A stretch of DNA of 8,944 nt from JBHEKP01 sp041859375 (GTDB taxonomy: Bacteria > Hydrogenedentota > Hydrogenedentia > Hydrogenedentales > CAITNO01): NCBI GenBank assembly GCA_041859375.1, contig JBHEKP010000018.1, positions 1 to 8,944 on the forward strand, in the 5' to 3' direction. Below the pieces are notes generated by a model. The model was not told where the DNA came from. It made no database searches and worked only from the letters and a program-made list of their open reading frames with translations. The stretch's first letter is position 1; the number at the start of each line of letters is the position of its first letter. Positions 1 through 5,872 of this stretch are shown piece after piece. The translations under genes were made by a program, and so were the position numbers.

Positions 1-43
1 GCAAAAATCGGACGGGAGCGTTGTCGCCGCCGCCATTGATCAT
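1..43 (-). CDS. Possible start of a downstream coupled gene (partial)
   Basis: The TGA of the large membrane/TPR gene sits inside ATGA, so an ATG at 43-41 overlaps it. The frame reads MINGGGDNAPVRFL and stays open to the window edge. A purine-rich AGGGAAGAG (complement of 49-57) lies 5 nt before this ATG and could serve as its ribosome binding site. Stop-start overlap of this kind usually marks translational coupling within an operon. Only 14 codons are visible, so no function can be named. A second ATG in another frame (36-34) is also open to the edge but lacks the overlap geometry. Confidence 0.35.
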   Translation of the reverse strand, partial: MINGGGDNAPVRFL

Positions 44-3000
44 TGAAGCTCTTCCCTGGCGGCCAGTTCGGCCACCGCCTGGCGGAAGGCGGGCGTGTCG
101 GGGCGCATGGGTGTCTTGCGCTCCAGCGCGGCGATGAAGGACGCCACTGCGGCTTGGGTGTCGCCCGAGGCCTCCAGCGCCCTTCCAAGATAAACCCTGG
201 GCAGCGGCGCCTTGGGCGCGGCCCTGGAAATGGACTGCCATGCGCTGATTTGTTTCGCGCCGCCGCCGTGCCTGGCCAGTTCCTGGTCAAGCAGTTCGGC
301 CACGGTCCCGGATTCGGGCTGCTGGTAGTACAGGGTGGTCAGCGCGTCCGTGGCGTTGGCGTTCGGGTCCAGCTTGGCTTTTGCCGCCGCAATGCGCGCC
401 GGAAAAAGCGGATTGTCGGGCTGGATGTCCGCGCCGCGCGAGGCGAAGCGCAGCACGGTGTCCCATTCCTGCTTGTTCAGCGCCCGCTCCGTGGCCGCGA
501 AATACACCCGGCCCGCCTGGTGCCGAAGCTCCGGCTTGAGGGAGAGCGCCTTTTCCACATGGGCCGCCGCCGATTCGGGCTGTCCGCCCGCCGCCATCAG
601 TTCGGCGAAGAAAAGCAGCGCCTCCGGGTGGTCCGGATGAACCCGCAGCACTTCCTGACAGGTGGACACCGCACCGGACAAATCGCCCAAATCCCACACC
701 GCCCTTGCCAGGCGGAGCCGGGGTTCGGCCGCCTGCGGGAGGGAATCGGTGAGTTTCCGCCATTCCTCCGCCCGTTCCACCGGCTTGTTGCGGGCCTGCC
801 AAATCTCGTCAATGCGGGTGGCGGTGAATGGCGACTCGGGCGCGGCGTGCATGACCTCCCGGTAGGCGGCGAGCGCCTCGTCGAACATGCCAAGGGTCTG
901 GTACACCTCGCCCAGCCGCACCTTGTGCCACAGGTCCGTGGCGCACACCTCAACGGCGCGTTTTGCGTATTCAACACCGTCCCGGTTCTTCGCCTTTGCC
1001 ATCATCAACCCCGCCTCCCCCAGCGCGCCGGCCGCGTAACCGAAGGAGGAGGGCTCGTCCGCAAGGGCCTTTTCCAGCCGTTCCCGGCCTTTTGCCGGAT
1101 TGCCCAGCAGCATTTCCACCCATGCGTGCTGAAGGCGCAGGGCCGGTGTGGACAGTGAATTTTCCGGCACTTTCGCCAGTTCGGCGGCGGCTTCCGGCCG
1201 GTTGCCCCCGCGTGCGAGCGCGCGCGCCAGGCGGATGCGCGGCAGCGGGGCCGAGGGAAGTTCCGAGGCCAGCGCGCGCCAGGCGGCGGCCGGTTCGCCG
1301 GGATCGTTTTTGAGCGAGTACATGCCTTCCAGGGCGTCCGCATTGGCCATGATTTCCGGGTTGCCCCTGATGGCATTGCGGATCATCCGTTCCGCCTCCG
1401 CCCATCGGCCCGCCTCCGCGAGCATGTATGCCGCCCGTCCCAGGTTCAGCAGGTTTTCCGGGCACAATTCCGCCAGCAGCAGCCGCTTCGAAAGCTCCCC
1501 GGCGCGGTCCCCCTCTTTCCAGGCCGCCTGGGCGAATTGTTCTATGTCGTCCGAAGCCGCCCCGGCGCATTCCGGCAGGGCGGGCACTATCCAGCGCCAG
1601 CGTTTGACGGCGGTTTCCTGGTCCGGGGCCGACTTGGCAAACTGTTCCACCTTGTTCAGCAGGCCCTGGTGGCCGGGATTGCGCCGTGCCAGGTCGATAT
1701 AGCCCAGGAGCCGCGCGTCCGGGCCGCCGCCGAGCGCCGCAAGCAGCCCCACCACCAGTTCCTCCAGGAAGCGGTCCTGGGGGCCCTGCTTGCAGAACAC
1801 AAAACTGTTGTCCGATTCCGGCAGGGTGATGAACGGCCACAGGTCGAACTTGGCCGGTTCGATCATGCGGTACAGCCCGTGGAAGGAGTCGAAATCCTTT
1901 TTGGACATGGAGATTCCCACGAGATTGCCCCGCGCGACGCGCTGCGCGTCCGGGGCGTTCCACCCCGACCCGGCGTTCCAGCCAAGGCAGTACACCGGGA
2001 AGAAGGAGGTAATCACCCCGTGCTGGTGCATCCCCTCCACGCGGGGGGTCACCGTTTGGGAAAAGTTGGTCGGATCGGTGTCCTCATAGACCAGCCGGAA
2101 CGTGGGCGGCACGCCGTTCCTTTCAAAACGGATGGCGAGGTATTCGCCAAGCGACTCAAACGCGGGCAGCGAGTCCCAGTTGTAAAAATTGGGCAGGGGG
2201 TGGGCGGGCCGGATGAGCATGCCCCCCTCCTCGGTGGGCTCGGCGAGGGTCTCCACGGGTTCAAGGTTTGCGGCGCGGTAACGCTCCAGCATGCCGGCCA
2301 CATTGTCCCGCTGCGCGCCCCGCAGCAGGGCCTGGGCGCCGTAGAGTCCCGCGACAAGCGCAAGGGGCCACGCGGCGGCGAAAAGCGCCCGCCGCGCCGG
2401 ACGCCTCCAGTGGGGATCCTGCTCCTCGGGACGCGCGCCCCCCGTGGAAAACAGGAACCGGAATGTCCGGCGGAGCGCCCAGGCGGCCAGGGCCATCGCC
2501 GCCCAGTACGGCGCGAAGCTCAGGTAAAAGAGGTGCCTGAATTCAAAGAGCAGGCCCGGATACGCCGTGAAGTAGACCACCAGCAGGCTGGCGGCCACGC
2601 CCGTGCGTGGGTCGTGCAGCAGCAGGATCACCAGGGCGGCCAGCGCGTAATACAGCCCGTATTTGTCGAAATGCCGGGCAAGGGGCAGTTGGCGGGGCAA
2701 ATGTTTCTCCACAGCGTCCTTGTTGGGGCCGTGGAGGCGTTCTGTAACCTCAATTTCGGACAGCGCCGCCAGTTTTGGAACCATCAGCGCCGCGCTCACC
2801 CCCCGGGCGAACATGTCACCGGGAAAGGCGCGCACCGCCTCCCTCATCCATTCCTTGCCCATGCGGCCGTGCTCGGCGCTGAAGTGTCCGGGCATTTCGG
2901 CGATCTCGCCCCTTCTGCGCGCGAAGGAATTCACCACGGTGAAGTCAAAGAAGTCGCTGTACTCGTAATGGGTGACGTAGGAGGCGTTGCCGAAATCCAT

Positions 3001-3972
3001 CCGGCTCTCGACGGTCTCGGACACGCCCTGCACAAAGGCCTGGGCCGACGCCGAACCGTTGTCCTTCGCCACCCCGACCAGCGCGGGCATGCCCGCCGCG
3101 CAGAAACAGCCCGCCAGCAGCAGCGCGGACACGCCCCGCCACGCGGCGCGCTCCCAGAAGCCGGTGGCGTCGATGCGGGAGAACACGAGCACCACCGCGA
3201 GCGCGGCGGGCACGGTGACCAGCAAATCCTGGCGGAACCCGTAGCCCGCCCCCGCCACGAGCCCCGTGAGGGCGGACAGCAGCGCAAAGGCCACCGGGCC
3301 GCGGCGCCGGGACAGCATCAGCCCGATGAGGAAGAACACCGCAAGCAGGAAGGGCGCCTTGCTGAAATCGCGCAGCGAGGGGCACGAGAGCAGGTAGGCG
3401 GGCGACGCGGCCATGAACACCGCCGCGGCCAGGCTGGCGGCGCGGCCGGAGACAAGACGGAACAGCCCGTACAGGGCGAGCATGGTGGCGGCGTAGAACA
3501 CCGCGCAAAGCACATGGATCGCGAGGGCGGAAACGCCGAGCAGCCGCCAGATCAGCCCCATCGCCCAGAGCAGGTAATAATGCATGAACTGGTAGGAGTC
3601 GGACACTGGCCAGGTTTCAATGTCCTCCGGCACCTTGGCCGGGTCCACCGCCGGAATATTTTGCTGGATGAACTCCCTGATTTCGGGCACGGACCCGACG
3701 CCAAAATCCCGCATGCCATGGCCGAGGGCGAACATGATGGGCGCGTGAAACGCGGCCATCACCACGGAGAAGCGCTGCTCCACCCTGCCGCCGAAGGGGG
3801 TGAGCGTGGGCCACACCAGGGACACCGCCGCCGCCGCCACAATGATCAGGCAGATGGATTCCGGAATCCACCGCCGCATCCAGCCCGGCCGGGAGCCTTT
3901 TTTGGAATCCACAGTCTCCTCCATTTCTGACGCCCGCATTTCGGCGCGGGCCTTTGGCATAATAGAAATCAT
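40..3972 (-). CDS. GT-C-like multi-spanning membrane protein with C-terminal TPR array
   Basis: A 1310-residue protein with three regions. Residues about 37-550 carry roughly 11-12 hydrophobic segments (near 37-57, 131-175, 180-222, 227-265, 280-300, 436-475, 484-500, 528-550). The HYYLLWAMGLIWRLLGVSAL stretch followed by paired helices resembles GT-C glycosyltransferases of the ArnT/PMT type, which move sugars from polyprenyl-phosphate carriers on the outer face of the membrane. Residues about 550-790 are soluble and unrecognised. Residues about 810-1310 are helical TPR-like repeats, probably a protein-docking surface. The substrate is unknown, and I infer the transferase role from fold-like pattern rather than from a proven catalytic residue. 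The gene diverges from gdhA. The start is uncertain: ATG codons at 3972, 3960, 3939 and 3924 are all in frame, none has a strong ribosome binding site, and a promoter-like sequence overlaps the first. Alternative: a non-enzymatic GT-C relative. Confidence 0.8.
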   Translation of the reverse strand: MISIMPKARAEMRASEMEETVDSKKGSRPGWMRRWIPESICLIIVAAAAVSLVWPTLTPFGGRVEQRFSVVMAAFHAPIMFALGHGMRDFGVGSVPEIREFIQQNIPAVDPAKVPEDIETWPVSDSYQFMHYYLLWAMGLIWRLLGVSALAIHVLCAVFYAATMLALYGLFRLVSGRAASLAAAVFMAASPAYLLSCPSLRDFSKAPFLLAVFFLIGLMLSRRRGPVAFALLSALTGLVAGAGYGFRQDLLVTVPAALAVVLVFSRIDATGFWERAAWRGVSALLLAGCFCAAGMPALVGVAKDNGSASAQAFVQGVSETVESRMDFGNASYVTHYEYSDFFDFTVVNSFARRRGEIAEMPGHFSAEHGRMGKEWMREAVRAFPGDMFARGVSAALMVPKLAALSEIEVTERLHGPNKDAVEKHLPRQLPLARHFDKYGLYYALAALVILLLHDPRTGVAASLLVVYFTAYPGLLFEFRHLFYLSFAPYWAAMALAAWALRRTFRFLFSTGGARPEEQDPHWRRPARRALFAAAWPLALVAGLYGAQALLRGAQRDNVAGMLERYRAANLEPVETLAEPTEEGGMLIRPAHPLPNFYNWDSLPAFESLGEYLAIRFERNGVPPTFRLVYEDTDPTNFSQTVTPRVEGMHQHGVITSFFPVYCLGWNAGSGWNAPDAQRVARGNLVGISMSKKDFDSFHGLYRMIEPAKFDLWPFITLPESDNSFVFCKQGPQDRFLEELVVGLLAALGGGPDARLLGYIDLARRNPGHQGLLNKVEQFAKSAPDQETAVKRWRWIVPALPECAGAASDDIEQFAQAAWKEGDRAGELSKRLLLAELCPENLLNLGRAAYMLAEAGRWAEAERMIRNAIRGNPEIMANADALEGMYSLKNDPGEPAAAWRALASELPSAPLPRIRLARALARGGNRPEAAAELAKVPENSLSTPALRLQHAWVEMLLGNPAKGRERLEKALADEPSSFGYAAGALGEAGLMMAKAKNRDGVEYAKRAVEVCATDLWHKVRLGEVYQTLGMFDEALAAYREVMHAAPESPFTATRIDEIWQARNKPVERAEEWRKLTDSLPQAAEPRLRLARAVWDLGDLSGAVSTCQEVLRVHPDHPEALLFFAELMAAGGQPESAAAHVEKALSLKPELRHQAGRVYFAATERALNKQEWDTVLRFASRGADIQPDNPLFPARIAAAKAKLDPNANATDALTTLYYQQPESGTVAELLDQELARHGGGAKQISAWQSISRAAPKAPLPRVYLGRALEASGDTQAAVASFIAALERKTPMRPDTPAFRQAVAELAAREELQ
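43..1404 (-). repeat. Protein super-repeat of about 173 residues in the TPR region
   Basis: Within the C-terminal half of the membrane protein, a TPR-based unit recurs about 2.6 times, starting near residues 857, 1030 and 1207. Landmarks line up: Trp898, Trp1071 and Trp1245 are each followed by P-x(1-3)-PR-x-x-L-x-RA; compare SAPLPRIRLARAL, AAEPRLRLARAV and KAPLPRVYLGRAL. EKAL motifs about 70 residues further on (967-970 and 1140-1143) also align, as do PES/NPE turns before each Trp. The spacing is 173-174 residues between Trp landmarks. The copies are diverged at the protein level, so this is an old tandem duplication, not a recent DNA repeat. The third copy is cut short by the end of the protein. 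Confidence 0.6.
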
Positions 3973-3996
3973 AACATGATTCGGTGGTCATATTAA
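3968..3996 (-). promoter_or_regulatory. Putative promoter for the membrane/TPR gene
   Basis: Reading the minus strand, TTAATA (complement of 3991-3996) and TATGAT (complement of 3968-3973) are separated by 17 nt. These match 4/6 and 5/6 of the sigma-70 hexamers. Transcription would start near 3961, downstream of the first in-frame ATG at 3972. If the promoter is real, translation must begin at 3960 (leaderless), 3939 or 3924. Assigned by eye. Confidence 0.3.
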
Positions 3997-4084
3997 CTCC
4001 GCGCGGGTGATCAACGGGGGGAAGCGTTCCGGCAACGTGCCTGATCCTGGCAAAGGCGCGGTGCCGCTTAACCACCCAAAGAAT

Positions 4085-4098
4085 CGGCAAAATTGCCG
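4085..4098. promoter_or_regulatory. Dyad operator candidate, copy 1
   Basis: A perfect inverted repeat, CGGCAA-AA-TTGCCG. It has the size and symmetry of a binding site for a dimeric regulator. It lies about 113 bp upstream of the membrane gene and 107 bp from an identical-arm copy at 4192-4205. The flanks also match partly: T precedes the left arm and yAT follows the right arm in both copies. Half of this site, TGCCGCATT (4094-4102), is repeated in inverted form as AATGCGGCA at 4166-4174. The regulator is not in the window. Confidence 0.5.
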
Positions 4099-4183
4099 CA
4101 TTTAACACAAAATGACCCGCCAAATTCCCTGAAAAAGCCCACGCATGATCGGGTTATTCGGAAATAATGCGGCATATATTCTG

Positions 4184-4211
4184 TTCTTATTCGGCAATGT
4201 TGCCGTATAAT
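4184..4211 (+). promoter_or_regulatory. Putative distal gdhA promoter with weak -35
   Basis: TATAAT at 4206-4211 is a perfect -10 hexamer. The best -35 candidate is only TTCTTA (4184-4189, 16-nt spacer, 3/6 match), which is typical of a promoter that depends on or is controlled by a regulator. The dyad at 4192-4205 fills the spacer. Transcription would begin near 4218, giving a gdhA leader of about 227 nt that reads through the proximal promoter. Confidence 0.4.
4192..4205. promoter_or_regulatory. Dyad operator candidate, copy 2, in a promoter spacer
   Basis: CGGCAA-TG-TTGCCG has the same 6-bp arms and 2-nt centre as copy 1. It directly abuts a perfect TATAAT at 4206-4211, so a bound protein would occupy the -35 to -10 spacer. 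A repressor there would block RNA polymerase. A MerR-like activator could realign the hexamers. Both readings are inference from position. Confidence 0.55.
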
Positions 4212-4247
4212 GAGACAGACAAAGGGGCAAAACCGGAAAGGGCGTCC

Positions 4248-4319
4248 ATGCACCGTTCTGTCAATAATTCCAAAAATACGCTTGAAATAGGCAAAACAGC
4301 CCCAGAACGGATGGTTTGA
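4248..4319 (+). other. Possible 23-codon leader ORF upstream of gdhA
   Basis: ATG at 4248 opens a 23-codon frame (starts MHRSVNNSKN, ends APERMV) that closes at TGA 4317-4319. GAAAGGG at 4236-4242 lies 5 nt before the ATG and could bind the ribosome. It would be translated only from the distal promoter, and its stop lies inside the -35 of the proximal promoter. There is no run of one amino acid to suggest classical attenuation, and chance is a fair explanation. Confidence 0.18.
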
Positions 4320-4345
4320 CATGGGGTTTGAAAAAATCGTAAACT
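4316..4345 (+). promoter_or_regulatory. Putative proximal gdhA promoter
   Basis: A perfect TTGACA (4316-4321) and TAAACT (4340-4345, 4/6) are separated by 18 nt. The spacer is A-rich near its end. The predicted start site, about 4351-4352, coincides with the first base of a 9-bp stem-loop, giving a leader of about 93 nt. Confidence 0.5.
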
Positions 4346-4350
4346 GCGGC

Positions 4351-4374
4351 GAACCGGAAAAGGCATTCCGGTTC
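4351..4374 (+). promoter_or_regulatory. Stem-loop at the predicted 5' end of the gdhA transcript
   Basis: GAACCGGAA (4351-4359) and TTCCGGTTC (4366-4374) form a perfect 9-bp stem with a 6-nt loop, AAGGCA. No T-tract follows, so it is not a terminator. A hairpin at the very 5' end of an mRNA commonly protects it from 5'-dependent decay, which would fit an abundant metabolic enzyme. As DNA the same sequence could be a regulator site just downstream of +1. Confidence 0.5.
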
Positions 4375-4430
4375 CTGTATGTGTAATCAATGGCTGACAG
4401 GCGGGTCTGCCGGCCGGCAACACCAACCAT

Positions 4431-4436
4431 GAGGAG
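4431..4436 (+). promoter_or_regulatory. gdhA ribosome binding site
   Basis: GAGGAG lies 8 nt before a GTG codon at 4445 and supports that GTG as the start. The same 8-nt spacing is found at two other genes in the window. Confidence 0.8.
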
Positions 4437-4444
4437 ACGGCAAC

Positions 4445-5785
4445 GTGTCGTACGCAACAGATGTATTGGATTTGGTCACTCGCAGAAATCCGGCCGAGCC
4501 TGAATTCCACCAGGCGGTCAAGGAAGTGCTTGAGTCGCTCGCTCCCGTGCTTGAGCGCCACCCGGAATACGAGGAGGCGCGCATCCTTGAGCGCCTCACC
4601 GAGCCCGAGCGCGTCCTGATGTTCCGCGTCCCCTGGCAGGACGACAAGGGCCGCTTCCAGGTGAACCGCGGCTTCCGCATCGAATTCAACAGCGCCATCG
4701 GCCCCTACAAGGGCGGCCTGCGCCTCCACCCCACGGTCTACATCGGCATCCTGAAATTCCTCGCCTTCGAGCAGGTGTTCAAGAACTCGCTCACCACGCT
4801 GCCCATGGGCGGCGGCAAGGGCGGCTCGGACTTTGACCCCAAGGGCAAGTCCGACGGCGAGGTCATGCGCTTCTGCCAGTCCTTCATGACCGAGCTCCAG
4901 CGCCACATCGGCCCCAACACCGACGTGCCCGCGGGCGACATCGGCGTGGGCGGCCGTGAAATCGGCTTCATGTTCGGGCAGTACAAGCGCCTGCGCAACG
5001 AGTTCACCGGCGTCCTGACCGGCAAGGCCCTCAACTGGGGCGGCTCGCTGATCCGCCCCGAGGCGACGGGCTACGGCTGCGTCTACTTCGCCCAGAACAT
5101 GCTGGCCACCCGCAACGACGGCTTCGAGGGCAAGACCTGCGTCGTTTCCGGCTCCGGCAACGTGGCCCAGTACACCATCGAGAAGCTGAACGAGCTGGGC
5201 GCCAAGGCGGTGACCCTTTCCGACTCGAACGGCTACATCTACGACCCGGACGGCATTGACGCCGAGAAGCTGGCCTACGTCATGGAGCTGAAGAACGTGT
5301 ACCGCGGCCGCATCCGCCAGTACGCCGAGCGCTTCCCCAAGGCCCAGTACGTGGACGGACAGCGCCCCTGGAACGTGCCCTGCGACTGCGCCTTCCCGAG
5401 CGCCACGCAGAACGAGATCAACGGCGACGACGCGCGCGCCCTCGTCAAGAACGGCTGCAAGGTGGTCGCCGAGGGCGCCAACATGCCGACCGATCCCGAG
5501 GGCGTGGACGTGTTCCTCCAGGCCGGCCTGCTCTACGGCCCCGGCAAGGCGGCCAACGCGGGCGGCGTGGCCGTCTCCGGCCTTGAGATGGCGCAGAACG
5601 CCATGCACACCAACTGGACCCGCGCCGAGGTGGATCAGCGCCTGAAGGACATCATGGAGGCCATCCACACCCAGGCGAGCGGCGCCGCGGCCGAGTACGG
5701 CTGCCCCGGCAACTACGTGGCGGGCGCGAACATCGCCGGCTTCGTTAAGGTCGCCGATGCCATGCTCGACCAGGGACTGGTATAA
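4445..5785 (+). CDS. gdhA: Glutamate dehydrogenase, hexameric type
   Basis: A 446-residue protein of the normal length for small hexameric glutamate dehydrogenases. It catalyses the reversible reductive amination of 2-oxoglutarate with ammonia to glutamate in the cytosol. Family residues are all present: Lys89 in GPYKGGLR and Lys113 (substrate binding), catalytic Lys125 in PMGGGKGGSDFDP, Asp165 in DVPAGDIGVG, and Ser380 in AGGVAVSGLE. These fall at the same numbers as in the well-studied Clostridium symbiosum enzyme. The nucleotide-binding domain begins near 230 with the dinucleotide fingerprint SGSGNVAQY. GSGN followed by SDSNG after the second strand fits NADP(H) preference and thus ammonia assimilation, but cofactor choice is inferred. 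The start is GTG, set by GAGGAG 8 nt upstream. Codons are strongly C-ending, suggesting high expression. Two promoter candidates and dyads lie upstream, and a strong terminator lies 14 nt after the stop. Confidence 0.97.
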   Translation: MSYATDVLDLVTRRNPAEPEFHQAVKEVLESLAPVLERHPEYEEARILERLTEPERVLMFRVPWQDDKGRFQVNRGFRIEFNSAIGPYKGGLRLHPTVYIGILKFLAFEQVFKNSLTTLPMGGGKGGSDFDPKGKSDGEVMRFCQSFMTELQRHIGPNTDVPAGDIGVGGREIGFMFGQYKRLRNEFTGVLTGKALNWGGSLIRPEATGYGCVYFAQNMLATRNDGFEGKTCVVSGSGNVAQYTIEKLNELGAKAVTLSDSNGYIYDPDGIDAEKLAYVMELKNVYRGRIRQYAERFPKAQYVDGQRPWNVPCDCAFPSATQNEINGDDARALVKNGCKVVAEGANMPTDPEGVDVFLQAGLLYGPGKAANAGGVAVSGLEMAQNAMHTNWTRAEVDQRLKDIMEAIHTQASGAAAEYGCPGNYVAGANIAGFVKVADAMLDQGLV

Positions 5786-5799
5786 TCCGAAGCCATGCG

Positions 5800-5835
5800 G
5801 CGGCCCGGTGGAAGCGCTTCCGCCGGGCCGCTTTT
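5800..5835 (+). terminator. Intrinsic terminator after gdhA
   Basis: GCGGCCCGGTGGAAGC (5800-5815) and GCTTCCGCCGGGCCGC (5816-5831) pair over 16 positions with a single G-U wobble. The central bases GCGC would form the loop. TTTT follows at 5832-5835, then GATTT. It begins 14 nt after the gdhA stop and ends 37 nt before the next start codon. It should reduce or stop read-through into the ATP-grasp gene. Confidence 0.85.
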
Positions 5836-5857
5836 GATTTGACGCCGAACGCGCGGG

Positions 5858-5864
5858 AAAGGAG
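5858..5864 (+). promoter_or_regulatory. Ribosome binding site that selects GTG 5873
   Basis: AAAGGAG ends 2 nt before the GTG at 5867 but 8 nt before the in-frame GTG at 5873. Two nt is too close for initiation. Eight nt matches the spacing at gdhA and at the right-edge gene, so 5873 is the likely start and the protein loses two residues relative to the longest frame. No promoter was recognised between the terminator and this site. Confidence 0.7.
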
Positions 5865-5872
5865 CTGTGACC

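Larger units (their letters stand above)
3973..4444. other. Divergent intergenic regulatory region
   Basis: The 472 bp between the start of the minus-strand membrane gene and gdhA is clearly richer in A/T than the flanking genes, especially 4080-4350. It holds paired dyads, two plus-strand promoter candidates, a short possible leader ORF, a stem-loop and the gdhA ribosome binding site, each listed separately. A further imperfect dyad, GGCA-N3-TGCC, lies at 4031-4041. A 12-bp palindrome, TGCCGGCCGGCA, lies at 4408-4419 just before the gdhA ribosome binding site. Open frames crossing this region on the minus strand look spurious. Confidence 0.7.

Noticed and set aside
1537..3930. A plus-strand open frame of 797 codons opposite the membrane/TPR gene
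   Set aside because: It is rich in Gly, His, Arg and Gln with no recognisable domain, and is a mirror of the hydrophobic and TPR codons on the other strand.
4034..4064. Sigma-54-type promoter around CTGGCAAAGGCGCGGTGC
   Set aside because: The GG and GC elements are 12 nt apart instead of the required 10.
3617..4457. Minus-strand frames of 168 and 129 codons in and around the divergent intergenic region
   Set aside because: They overlap promoters, dyads and the membrane-gene start, have no domain-like pattern and no good ribosome binding site.
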